NCBI GenBank assembly: GCA_051453625.1
Contig: JBOZIK010000001.1
Span: 234,820,001-234,884,000 of the forward strand
Source of the DNA: Welwitschia mirabilis
Taxonomy: Eukaryota > Gnetophyta > Gnetopsida > Welwitschiales
Reading direction: 5' to 3'
DNA length: 64,000 nt
Shown here: piece by piece, positions 23,570 through 35,900 of the stretch
How the letters are laid out: each line of letters opens with the position of its first letter
Numbering within the stretch: position 1 is the first letter of the stretch
The notes under the pieces: generated by a model
Seen by the model: only the letters and a program-made list of their open reading frames with translations
Databases searched by the model: none
What the model was told of the DNA's origin: nothing
Position numbers and translations under genes: made by a program

Positions 23570-26130
23570 AAGTACACATTTATTTTTGTAAAGATTGGAG
23601 TGTGATCACATCCTTTTAAAAATTGGGTTTTTTCTTCATTTAATAATCTAATGCATAACATAGTAAAATAATTAAAAGCCTTGTTATTGTACTTAAGAAA
23701 AGCTATTCATGTCAAGTGAAAGTGCTCATCACCAATGATAAAATAATAGTATTTCTTTATAATAATTTTAGTTTTTAAGGATTAACTATGTATAAAGTAG
23801 CATCTCTAAAGAAGAGAACTAGATATAGCTTCTTATCAAACTTTGTCCTCACTTGGTTTCTTTTCTGATAGGCATTAAAAGCTATTTACCAATGTTCTTA
23901 AGCATAGGAAGAAATCTTACAAGCTATTTTGTTGAGAAGGTTTGTATTATATTCATGCTCACATATTTAAGCTTCTTATGCCAAGTCTTTGTATCACCTA
24001 TAGTTACTAAGTAAATACTTAACATCTTTATTAGCTATATTACTAAGTAAGATAACATAACCATTTTCTTTTCTTTGACTAGAAAATAAAACTTTATTAG
24101 AATTGAAGTACTTAATAGTATAACCATGTTTCAAAAAGGTAATATTAAAATTAGAATCATTGATATAACTAATACTTAATAGCTTTTCTTATAATCTATC
24201 TACATAAAACACATTTTTTAGCTCAATAAGACTAGTATCTATTATCATACCAATATCTCTGATTCAAGACTTAGTGTTATTATAGAAGAAAGAAATTTCA
24301 TGGTCTTGATCATAAGAAAGGTAAAAATTGATTTGTCTCTAGTTATATGCCTAGATCATCCACTATCTACATACCAAATATGCTTGTTCATAACTTGTAA
24401 GGTTATCTAAGTAAGGAGGGCATTATTGTAGTTCTTTGAAACTTATTTATTCTTATAATTTTTCTACATAGATTACTAATCCATCTCTTTAGATTTTACT
24501 TATGATAAGTGTAATTTTGTTTTCTAAATAGTAAGAAATAAATACCCTATAACTTTCTATTTTATAATAGGATAAGTAAATAATGTTATTTCTATATGCT
24601 AAGTATTCATACATTGGCTTATACTTCTAATCTTAGAAGAGTTTCTCTAAATTTCCTTATGATTATCTTGTAGATTCTTTATTTTTTAAAATCCACTTTT
24701 TTCATTACGTATTGTGTCTTTACTAAGAATGATGTTTAATATTCTTTTATCTTGGTTGAATTGCTTATTTATGCACTTAAAATGTAGTATCTTTATTCCA
24801 CATTCTTTAACTCATTTATTAATCTATCAATCCTAGTGTCAAGGCATATATTTTTTTTCTTATTAACTTGGAACAAGAGTAATTTTTATTACTCATAGCC
24901 TAACTTATATTTATTAAGTAATTTTTTTCATTTTAATACATAATTTTTTAATGTAATAACCTCTTCTAAAACTAAATCATGCCTTATTTCAAGTTTTACA
25001 TTACCTTTCACACTTAAAATATCAAGATGTTTAGAGGTATCAAATTCCTTATCAACATTGTTAAATTAATCATGAATAATGATCGTGATTAATGAATGAG
25101 TATTTGGATTATTATCATTTGACACTTTCTATTGAATGATGTCTTCATCATCATTTTAACTAATAAATAGGTTCTTCTTTCTTTTGAATTTTTCCCTACA
25201 TTTTATTAGCACTTAAGTATTATAGGGTAAGATGACCTCTACCTCCATGATTCCAATCTTCTAAATCTAAAAAATCACTTTTTGAATTAAATTAAGAGTT
25301 CATACCTTTGTTCTTACTTTTTTATTATTTCTTAGATGATCTAGGTTGTTCTTTATTTTTTCTATGTCTTCTATAAAGTAGATGTTTAACTTGCTTGAAG
25401 ATAATAGTAGATTTATAATCAACATCATTTTTTGGTTCATCATCATCTAAATAAATTATAGATTTTCTTTTTCTATGTTTATTTTAACTATCATTATCCT
25501 TAATTTCTATTAGCTTCTCTTTGATGAGTCCATATTTAGTCAAATTCATCTCTTAGATAGTTCAAAAATTTTATAATTCCTCAAACTTCATGATGGAAAA
25601 GCTTAAAGATTCTTCCATGGAAATGATCTTAGGCATATATGTTAAAGTAAGTAATCTTAATAATTTTAAGACAATATTTCCTATAAGAGATCTCCACCAC
25701 TCCTTTAGATGAAATTTACCATATTTTTCACTCTAATGAAGTATTCATTGATTCTTTTTTCTTCATTCATTTTAAAGTTTTCAAATTGATTGATACAAAT
25801 CAATATTTTATACTATTTCACTACAAAATTACCCTCATATGTTTATTTAAGAATATTACTTTCTTTATAATACTATATCTAATCATTCTATCAGATTTCT
25901 TTGGTGAATAAGCATAGTATAAAGCATTACTTTTCATAGAGTCATATATGTAAGAATTATTCACTATACTTAATCAATTTTTCCTTACCTTGAGCTTTGC
26001 GATGTGCATTCTAGTTGCATTTGTGGTAGTATCTATGGAAGTTGATTATCCATCTTCAATAGTCTACTACACTTCAAAATTAAGAGATTCTAAGTACATT
26101 CATATTCTTATCTTCTAATAGAAATAGTTT
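23570..26130 (-). pseudogene. Sirevirus-like copia fragment: gag, protease, integrase start
   Basis: On the minus strand from right to left: gag C-terminal side (MEESLSFSIMKFEEL, NLTKYGLIKEKLIEI), a charged stretch with YLDDDEPKND, a coiled-coil-like stretch (LVLEEVITLKNYVLK), the protease site WYVDSG (Asp codon 24365-24367, intact triad) followed by a stop and SRHITRDKS, then the pre-integrase domain (LIELKNVFYVDRL, LLSISY) and weak integrase start motifs near 23600-23800. The order gag-PR-IN is that of Ty1/copia, and the linker style resembles Sireviruses. Stops are dense. The 5' LTR would lie in or beyond the gap 26162-27039. Confidence 0.7.
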
Positions 26131-27078
26131 ACCTTATTAAAGGGTGAAGGTCTAGTAAATGNNNNNNNNNNNNNNNNNNNNNNNNNNNNNNNNNNNNNNN
26201 NNNNNNNNNNNNNNNNNNNNNNNNNNNNNNNNNNNNNNNNNNNNNNNNNNNNNNNNNNNNNNNNNNNNNNNNNNNNNNNNNNNNNNNNNNNNNNNNNNNN
26301 NNNNNNNNNNNNNNNNNNNNNNNNNNNNNNNNNNNNNNNNNNNNNNNNNNNNNNNNNNNNNNNNNNNNNNNNNNNNNNNNNNNNNNNNNNNNNNNNNNNN
26401 NNNNNNNNNNNNNNNNNNNNNNNNNNNNNNNNNNNNNNNNNNNNNNNNNNNNNNNNNNNNNNNNNNNNNNNNNNNNNNNNNNNNNNNNNNNNNNNNNNNN
26501 NNNNNNNNNNNNNNNNNNNNNNNNNNNNNNNNNNNNNNNNNNNNNNNNNNNNNNNNNNNNNNNNNNNNNNNNNNNNNNNNNNNNNNNNNNNNNNNNNNNN
26601 NNNNNNNNNNNNNNNNNNNNNNNNNNNNNNNNNNNNNNNNNNNNNNNNNNNNNNNNNNNNNNNNNNNNNNNNNNNNNNNNNNNNNNNNNNNNNNNNNNNN
26701 NNNNNNNNNNNNNNNNNNNNNNNNNNNNNNNNNNNNNNNNNNNNNNNNNNNNNNNNNNNNNNNNNNNNNNNNNNNNNNNNNNNNNNNNNNNNNNNNNNNN
26801 NNNNNNNNNNNNNNNNNNNNNNNNNNNNNNNNNNNNNNNNNNNNNNNNNNNNNNNNNNNNNNNNNNNNNNNNNNNNNNNNNNNNNNNNNNNNNNNNNNNN
26901 NNNNNNNNNNNNNNNNNNNNNNNNNNNNNNNNNNNNNNNNNNNNNNNNNNNNNNNNNNNNNNNNNNNNNNNNNNNNNNNNNNNNNNNNNNNNNNNNNNNN
27001 NNNNNNNNNNNNNNNNNNNNNNNNNNNNNNNNNNNNNNNAATAACACGTAAGCCTCTCAAACGTTAAAAATAAGTATT

Positions 27079-27098
27079 GGGGGGGAGAAGAGGGGGGA
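27079..27098 (+). repeat. G-rich tract, possible copia LTR edge
   Basis: Seven or more G, then GAGAAG, then six G, 40 bases after an 878-N gap. The copia LTRs at 39414 and 49030 have a similar G-rich tract 15 to 50 bases inside their edge. This position would suit the 5' LTR of the copia fragment at 23570-26130. Not proven. Confidence 0.4.
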
Positions 27099-27596
27099 CT
27101 ATAAAACTATAGAGATTCTACTTAATAACATCTCCAACTTTAAATACATATATAATAGACAAAAAAATATTAAAAGTTATAAAGTCTAAATAGGAATTGA
27201 AGCTTGCTTATTTAAGAAAAAGAGATAAAACTGAAAAATTAATTCTTCTTTCTTATTCTTCACTATGAAACAATGTTAAGAATATTTCATAAATAGTAAG
27301 TACTTATGTCTCAAAGAATATAAATTCCCAAACTTCAATGGTGATATGTTGGTACTTTTCCTCCTTCTTAATCTATCATTTTTATTCATTTATTTTTTTC
27401 TTATGGTTATTTAGTTCCAATTTATTTTTATTAATTACTTGTATTCTTGTTTATTCCTTAGTCATTCTCCTACTTTTGGTTTTGATTCCTTATTATATGG
27501 AACACTTTTGCTAGATTTTCCTTGAAGGAAAGCATGCAAAATAGTTAGATCTATGCCCTTCAATGGCTATTTTATTTTTCTATTTTCACTCATAGT

Positions 27597-27623
27597 AGAT
27601 GTCTTTAAACTTCATAGACATCT
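27597..27623. repeat. Perfect 8-bp inverted repeat AGATGTCT/AGACATCT
   Basis: AGATGTCT (27597-27604) and AGACATCT (27616-27623) are exact reverse complements around an 11-base loop. A near copy with the same loop-like spacing is found near 31.6 kb (AGATGTTT ... AGACATCT). It could form a small stem-loop, but the biological meaning is unknown. Confidence 0.7.
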
Positions 27624-29834
27624 TTAGATGTTCTAAATGTGTCATGTCTAAATTTTTAGGCTTAATAATTAAGCAAATAAGGCATTATTAATAAAAATTA
27701 AAATTTATATAAATCATTAATTATTAAAGTCTAATTAACCTATGTTGAAATTATAAAATATGTTCTAGTTACATGTGCTAGATGTTTGGTTAAAATATTT
27801 CTCATGTTGGCTAACTTTCTATTTATTTTAGTTGAGTTGAAAATTTTTGATTTGGCTCTAATTATCTATGATTTTTAAACTTGCATTAAAATTTAACCCC
27901 TTTGATTGGTGAGAATTAAATTGGATTAATAGAATAATTTAGATTATGTAGCTTTACCTAGTGGTCAAGCATGTAGTGGGAATAGGGTAGTGGATCTAAG
28001 CCATTTTCTTGAAGCTATTAGATTCTTTAATGATTAAATCTTTTAGAAATTTTATTAAATATATTTATTATGCTATCTTTTTTTATAAATGGAATCCTTC
28101 CTTATTTAAATTATTTAGTTTTGGATTAGAGTCTTATTGATCAATTACCAAGCTAGAAATTTCACTCAAAGTTGTAGCTTAAATTGTCAGTATGATTTCC
28201 AACCTTCGTGCATTTCTTATATGGTATTTTCTTTGTTTTTATCTTTTACATGATTTTTTTTATGTTTTATATTTTATTTGATTTGTGATACTTGCTTATT
28301 ACTTGGTTTAGACTATCTACTTATATAAATAAAGTGGCTTGACTATGTCCTCTTTATTTTGATCTCTCTATTATTATCTTATTTGTTTCTTTGATGTTTT
28401 ATTAGGAGTTTCTAGTAGAACTTATATTGCTATAAAGTGATAGCCATTTCTATATTTTTGAGACTTATCATGAGTTGGATCTCTTGAAATTTGACCAAAA
28501 GAACTAGTTTTGTGAACTTTAAAGGATAAAGCCTATATTAAGATTTCATTAGTCATGGAAGTAAACTATAGGGTATAAAAGTAAGGGTGATGATATTACA
28601 AAATATATTTGCATAGTGAAGTATTATTTGTGTATGCCCTAGGGGGAATACCCACTATGGTGGCTCCTACTAGTTATTAGAGTGTTTTTCTAGTTTCCAT
28701 CCTTCTAGTTAAGTTACCTCTAGTTGTGGAGTATGAATTTTAATGGCTAGTATATCTTTCTAAGTTTTAGAAAAATTGAATATTTTCTAGAGTTCTCAAT
28801 GTTTAAAGCTCTTAAGATATTTTATTATTTAGATTTTTTTCATTCTTTGTTTCTCTACTATTTTAACCATACTGGGAATTATGATTAATCATAGTTCTCA
28901 TTCCATGTTATCATTGTGTAGGTTTTAAAGCACCTACAGGCCTTGGATTGGATGTAAAGTAGTGGTAGCTACTAGTTCCTAGAATGGGTTTTCAAATTTT
29001 TGTGTTCTTGCATGGCTTATATAAAATTTCATTATATCTATGAATAAGAGATATACATAAATTTATTATAATCAAGTCTTACTCATTTATAAGCTTTAAA
29101 AGGCTATGCTTTTGTATCATAGATATGTCCATTTAATTTATTTGATATTGTAATAGATATGGTTTTTTATTTCCATTAAGTTATTATACTTTTGTGTTTA
29201 TTATTTGATCTTATTATTAGTAAAACCTTTACGCATATAAGTTAAGTTGTTTATGATTTAGATTTTTATCTATAGTTAATTTATTTATGGTCTATGATTA
29301 TTATTTGCAGAGTGCTACTACAAGTTAAAAATTATTTGATAAGCTATTATTAAACTCTTATAATATATTAGCATTCAATTATATTTTTAATTATCTAGCT
29401 TATTTTCATACCTTACATCATTTTTCACTAAAGGCTTTATAATACATTACCTTAACTCTTTTTTTACCTTTTTGTATAAAGGCATGCATAGTCAGTTAGG
29501 TGTCATTGACTTGATATCTAACTATTTGCTAAGTTAATTCTTGAATTTCTAAGATGTTATAACTTAAAAGGTTATTGGTTAACCCTCTTGAGGCATTCCT
29601 TCTCTCTTAAGATTACTTCAGCTTAGTTTGAAATTAAGATATCTTAGTTGATTTTTGTTTAGCCTATATTCATATAACCTTTGCCTTCATCCATGTAGCA
29701 TAGCTTTGAATTAGATTATCTTACTTGTTCAATGTAAAATGAATCATGTTTAAGCCTTGTAAATCTCATTATTTTGCTTATGTTTTTGTTTAGGCCTATA
29801 AAATTACCAGTGATGAGTTATTGCTAGTTATGTT

Positions 29835-29859
29835 AAAAAAGGGGAATGTGGTATATATG
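29835..29859 (+). promoter_or_regulatory. Candidate polypurine tract and LTR start on plus strand
   Basis: AAAAAAGGGGAA at 29835-29846 is followed at once by TGTGGTATATATG. A purine run directly before TG is the pattern at the start of a 3' LTR. It would belong to a plus-strand element, unlike every other element here. No second copy of TGTGGTATAT was found in the window, so this is tentative. Confidence 0.3.
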
Positions 29860-30354
29860 ATTATTAAAGTTAAATAGATTTGCCAAAGGAACAAATTCAT
29901 CAAAGGTTTGAGTTTAATCCCTTATAATGTATTTTACTTTTTCCCTTGAAGTACTTTCTTCTTTTCGTAAATTTGTTAAGTTATTTTTTTCCCATGTAGT
30001 CCCTTGCCTTTTTACTATCTATACCACATTTTCTAAAATATCTAGATTTTTTTTATTTAGTAGCCTTAGATCAGTATTCAATACTTTAATGGAAATATGT
30101 GTTTTTTTCACTATTTTCTAAAATTAATAAATTATTTTATTTTCTTTCCATGAGCTTAGAATGATAACTAGTAGCTTAATAAAGATCTAGTTAATTTTTG
30201 ATATTTTATAAATTAATAAATAAATTTATTTTTCTATGATATCTCTTGGTTAGTGGGTGGTAGTTTGGTAGAAATCTGTCTAATTTTATATTTTCCCTAA
30301 GTACTAATTAAAATAAAATTCTTTTTCATAATTTTTTCATGACAGCCAGTGGCT

Positions 30355-30700
30355 TTATGGGTTTTTACTTATTTTTTCATGTTTATAATTGTTATAATTA
30401 CTTATAAGTTTTCATATCTTATGACTCATAGCTAATCCCATTGGCTCATTCATTTAAATTACTGTGTAGTTTCTGCCACCTATGACTATATTTTTTTTCT
30501 TGCATTTTTTTTATTATTTATTTTTCCCTTTGACTTGTGGCTCATGGCATATCTTGTTGCCTCATTTCTTTAAGTTGCTTCATAGCTTCCACGATCATGG
30601 CTATATTTTTCCTTCTCTTTTTCTTAATTATTTATTTTTCTCTATGGCTCATAGCTTATGGCTTAAGCTCTTATCCTCAAATCTTGAGGGCCAACTTTAA
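30355..30700. repeat. Three diverged tandem units of about 115-125 bp
   Basis: Units begin near 30355, 30480 and 30596. Shared parts are GACT-TGTGGCTCATGGC/ATGACTCATAGC-like words, a T-rich core (TTATTATTTATTTTTC) and a TTTAA(A/G)TTGCTTCATAG-like segment. By-eye similarity is about 70 percent. Plus-strand open frames here are by-products of T-rich repeats. Confidence 0.65.
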
Positions 30701-31053
30701 CTCTTGTCACTTACAAAATAGCAATTTAATGATCTACATTTATTTAGAGTTAATTAATCCTCTTTAAGCTGTGTTTTAACTGATTAGATATAATTTTAAG
30801 TGTCTAATAAATTTTACCATGAATTTAAGCTTAAAAAATTATTATCTCTATTATTTTGATATATATATATTTTTTTTAATGGTTGAATATCAAGCTAGTT
30901 CATATTATGGTCTTTATAACTATGATTTTCCATCTTTATTGGTTGTTCTTCTATTGTGTAAGACTTCTATGATTTAATATTTAAGTATTTAATAACATAT
31001 TTATATTATAATCTTGGCACTTTATTTTGGCTAGTGTAGTTTCTAAGTTGATG

Positions 31054-31280
31054 AATCGCTTAGCATAAGGTTAGGAGTTTAAAACCCTGAAATACTTATT
31101 CTAAATTATTTAAATAAAGCTATGTTAGACTAAGATTGATTTTAATAGGCTATCTTGAACCATTTAGCATAATGTTAGGAGTTCAAAGCCCTAAAATACT
31201 TATTTTAAATCATTTAACCTTCATCTTATTTAAATAAAGCTATGTCAAGATGAGATTGATTTTATTAGGCTATCTTAAGA
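31054..31280. repeat. Tandem duplication of about 110 bp
   Basis: Unit 1 is 31054-31159 and unit 2 is 31160-31280. Both run from TTAGCATAA(G/T)GTTAGGAGTT through AAATACTTATT and AAATAAAGCTATGT to GATTGATTTTA and AGGCTATCTT. Unit 2 has a short extra stretch (CCTTCATCTT). Confidence 0.85.
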
Positions 31281-31919
31281 ATAGGTATAGTTCTTTTATA
31301 GCTATGTTTTCATGATTCCTAAGTAGACTAATTATGACTTAGGTATGCCTTGAATAAGATGACTATAACAAGATGTCTTCATTAGGTATAAAAATCTTTG
31401 ACTCTTAGCTATAATATATCAATTTCTTATGCATAGCTAAGACATATTTAAATTTGGCAGATGTCTTCTTGTTAGGCCTATTTGAATGAGTTAAAACATC
31501 TTTTGTGCTATAGATGTCTAGTTGGTTTGTAGATTTTTTCAAACCTATAGATTTTCCTTAATAAAATTAATTTAATTGAGTCAAGGCATCTCATATTATG
31601 TAGATGTTTAAAGGTATCATAGACATCTTGCCTTTTATAGATGTTTTCATCTGTGATAGACATATTTCATCATCATAAACATATTCATTAAACTTATTGA
31701 AATTTTTACTCTATGATCCCTACACATACAAGACATTAAATTTTATAAGCTTAGCATATTAAAACTAGATAAGATAACATTATTTTACATTTAATTATTT
31801 TTCTAAAAGTTTATAGAATTGTAAAACTCTAAGAAACTTCATCACTCCTAGTTTTTTGAGTATCTTATTTCATCTAAGATATTATTTTGATGATTAACCT
31901 TTTTTTCTTTTCTTCTTAC

Positions 31920-32320
31920 GTTAATGCTTTAGTTTTAATTTCTTTTATTTAAATTGTTAAGTGATCTATTTAGCAATTAATATTATTTCCCTATTTAGAA
32001 TATTAATTTATCTTATTAAGTGTTTATTTTATGTTAGGGATTATTTCATGCTTTGATGAGTTTATAAAATAATACAAATACAAATACTTTATGTAACTTT
32101 ATATTTTATTACTTCAATAAAAGTGATATTTATAAGATAGATATATAGAGAAAAAATATGTTTCATTTGATACAATAGAGTTTTGCATTATAGAAGTTAA
32201 TAGTTATTCTATTTTATCTTCTAGATTTTGTTTAATTAAAGATTATTTAGTATCTAGTTTATTATTAGTGGCTAATTATTTAGATTCATTAGTAGCTTAA
32301 TGCTCTAACTCCTAGGTTAG
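31920..32320. repeat. Direct repeat block E, copy 2
   Basis: Partner of 15240-15640. The match starts near CTTCTTACGTTAATGCTTTAG and ends near TTAGTAGCTTAATG. About 16.7 kb separates the two copies. Confidence 0.6.
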
Positions 32321-32841
32321 GATAAAATTATAGTATCTTAAATTTTTTTCCATAAATAGAAAAAAGAGAATTAAATGAATAAAACTCTAATATATGTTAA
32401 AAGAGTATTATATATGGTATCTTAGATAGTACTATGTTAGATAGATGGTTTGGTTTTAAACTAAGGTTTGTGTAACATTACGTATTTCATCACACTGCAT
32501 CTAATTCATTATTTAATTAATTATTTTAAAATAAATGCAATTATTTTTTATGTACTATTTCACTAATAATAAGGATGATATCTTTTGGATGTGAAATAAA
32601 ACAGGTAATTGTGTTTCGTGAATTAAGCTAACAATTATTAAATGAACTACATCCAGTTGGTAATACTTCCCTATAATTTCAATGTGATTTATACTTAGAG
32701 TTATCTTGTTTTTTTTAAGATTCATCTAGACTTCTTTTATCTTCATCTTTCTAATTTATCATTCTTATTCTATTTGCATCATCTTTAAAACCATTGCATC
32801 TTTAGTTTTGTTTTAATAATCCATAAGATAGTAAAATTTTC
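32321..32841. other. AT-rich stretch, nothing recognised
   Basis: No frame, motif or repeat boundary could be supported on either strand. Confidence 0.5.
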
Positions 32842-32992
32842 AAAACTTCCTTACTTTTATTCTTTTAAAGTACTTTATTTCTTCAAAGGTACTATTTTGA
32901 TGGCTAGCTAAATTATTAAAATTGTAAAAACTTCATTACTTTTATTTTTTTAAAGTACTTTATTTCTTTAAGGGTATTATTTTGATGGCTAG
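32842..32992. repeat. 85-bp tandem duplication next to Tekay LTR edge
   Basis: Two units start at 32842 and 32927 (AAAACTTC...TTACTTTTAT ... TTTAAAGTACTTTATTTCTT ... ATTTTGATGGCTAG). The second ends at the start of the Tekay LTR. A more distant third relative occurs near 31830. Confidence 0.8.
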
Positions 32993-32993
32993 T

Positions 32994-35900
32994 TTTGATC
33001 CCCTGTCTTCTCTTATCCTAATTAAGCACTGTATTTCTTTTTTTCTTTTCTTCTTTATTATTTTTTTAATATTGGTATGTATGTTATAACCCACATTTTG
33101 TAAGCTTTAATTAATAGGATTTCTAAACTATGTAAAACATTTTGATATTAATTNNNNNNNNNNNNNNNNNNNNNNNNNNNNNNNNNNNNNNNNNNNNNNN
33201 NNNNNNNNNNNNNNNNNNNNNNNNNNNNNNNNNNNNNNNNNNNNNNNNNNNNNNNNNNNNNNNNNNNNNNNNNNNNNNNNNNNNNNNNNNNNNNNNNNNN
33301 NNNNNNNNNNNNNNNNNNNNNNNNNNNNNNNNNNNNNNNNNNNNNNNNNNNNNNNNNNNNNNNNNNNNNNNNNNNNNNNNNNNNNNNNNNNNNNNNNNNN
33401 NNNNNNNNNNNNNNNNNNNNNNNNNNNNNNNNNNNNNNNNNNNNNNNNNNNNNNNNNNNNNNNNNNNNNNNNNNNNNNNNNNNNNNNNNNNNNNNNNNNN
33501 NNNNNNNNNNNTTAGTTTTTCTATATTCTAAGGGAAAAAATCATATTAATATTTTATATTTAATCTATAATTAATTTCTAGATTATTTTGGTTTGTAAAT
33601 AATAGTAATGTTATAAGTTTATGTTTTCTATTTCTTCCTAGTTTTTTAACACATAAAATATATCTTATGAATATTTAAAAAGATGCAAACTTGTTATAAA
33701 CATGCATGGATAAGTTTAAGGATAATACCTAACCAATATAACAGGAGATTATAACTCTAATTAATGGCATTGCAACTTAATATCTGATCACCCTCTGGAC
33801 ATGAGTTGATTCTACTTTAGGTTCTAAACTATACAAACATAATTGGATTCAACTTTATAGGTTTTTAATTTACTTTAATATACCTCCAATATAGGTGACA
33901 TGTGGTATGTAAGGTGGATGCATGCTTATAAATGCCCCCACTTCTTTAAAGCATCTTCAGATGATGCATATAACCCATTGATGCTAAGGGATCAAGATAT
34001 TAAGTCAAAGTAAGTTCATACATCAATAGATAGAAAAGTGATGATCAAATCCACTTCCAAAATGGCACTATAAAAAAATGCAATGCACTCCATCTTAATG
34101 ATGAAATCGAAGTGTAGGGATGAACATTATTAGAATTATCTTGATTTAGTCTTGTTCAATGAATACATCATATAAATGCATGCATATAATTCTAACTAAT
34201 GTGGATATTTAAAGGATTATTTATCTAGTTATAATAGTTCTAATCATCATTAGGTTCATTTTATAGAAATAATCATAAAAAGAAAACAAGCATACAACAA
34301 CATATCTATATTTAAGATTACAATAGTGAAAATTAGATAGAGGAAATATTCTTTTCTTTTCTATCTAAATAAAGGAAATATTACTTTTTTCCTCTTTAAT
34401 AATAATAATAATATTTAAAATATATAAAATTAAATTTTAATAATGTACTTAGAAAAACTAAGACATAATTGAAGCTATACCAATCCTAGAAACATTCTTC
34501 CATGCTCATATGATAACCTACATAAATAGGTACAAAGAAAGTAAACAAAAAAAGTATAGCTTAAGCATAATTGTTAAGATATAAATATTTATTTAAAATT
34601 AATATGTACATATTATAAGTCAATAAAAAAAATGATAAGCTAAAGAATATTTATATTATTTAAACTACTAAGGTAAAAACTGTTACAAGTATATACATTT
34701 AAATTAAGTTAAAGAAAAAAAAGTTAAAGAGGTATTTATACAAATAAAATACTACTTATAGATAATTTAACCTATAGTTACTGATAGAAACATATATTAT
34801 ATACTTAAATTCTATATAAGATTTTATCTAATAATTTTTCTATAATTTAAAACATTAATTATAGCATTTTTGGAGTCTAAAGAGACATCACAGTTAAAAA
34901 TTAATAATTAATTAATTATAAAGTCAAAAATAAATTATAGTAGTTTTTCATAAACAGACACATAATAACATCTTTAAATTCTAACTTAAACTATCTTGGA
35001 GTTCTAAAAATATTATTTCTCAGGTTATAATTTAAGGTTAAATGCTTTTAAAGTTTCTAGAATTACAGTCCTATCATGCTCTACTAAAATGACCATAACT
35101 TTTAAAATACTTTGAGTTTTTAAATGGTTTAAGATGTTTTGATAGTCTTATTTAATTTCATATAACTTAGGATGTTCAATTTTGTAGATATCTTAATAGA
35201 TAGTTAAAAAACATAAATTACTTACTTACTATTTTTACATTTATTTTCTAATGTATTTTAACAAATAAATTTTTTTAAAAATAATTATCCATCATAAAAA
35301 TTACTGTTTCTAAATTTTTATATTTATAACACAATCCTAAAATTATGGAAAACATTTTACTAATTTATACCTACTAATTAATAAGCTATGGTGTTTTTAT
35401 CCTATGTTTCTATTCTGGAAAATTAGTTTTCACATTAATAAAACTATGATAAAGTTTTTACAGCTAGTTAAGGAATAACTTAGATCAATAAAATAATGGA
35501 TATACTAACTAATTACTTATAAAATATTTTAATTATGTTACCAATTCAAATCATTATAGAAAAAAATAAAATCAATTTAAAAAGAACCATTTATTGTTAG
35601 CCTTAGGATTTCCATGAAAGAGTACTAGCCTAAAGAGATTTTTTAGGATTAGACTTTGCCCTTAGTAAGATGGACCTAATGTATAATAGATAAAAATACA
35701 ATATTAAAATAAACATGGATACCCAAATTTCATTTTCCCCCCTTTTAATGTTGAACCCCATTATCCCTTGGCCATAATCATCCATTAGGAGCCTCCATTA
35801 CAAAGCATATGAGATCCCTTATATCTCCCAATGTCTTGGTGAGAGCCAATGGAAGGGAACAATATTTTATAACTTAAATATATATAGATCATAAATAATT

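Larger units (their letters stand above)
27100..31919. other. Older repeat-derived sequence, no supportable gene
   Basis: Plus-strand T-rich sequence without recognisable protein motifs on either strand. It contains an inverted repeat (27597-27623), a polypurine tract followed by TGTGG (29835-29859) and tandem duplications (30355-30700, 31054-31280), described separately. The words TAGATGTCT and AGACATCT recur near 27.6 kb and 31.5-31.7 kb, hinting at two copies of one repeat family. Confidence 0.5.

Noticed and set aside
30482-30767. Two overlapping plus-strand open frames of 72 and 76 codons
   Set aside because: They lie in T-rich tandem repeat units and overlap in two frames, which is typical of low-complexity DNA rather than a gene.
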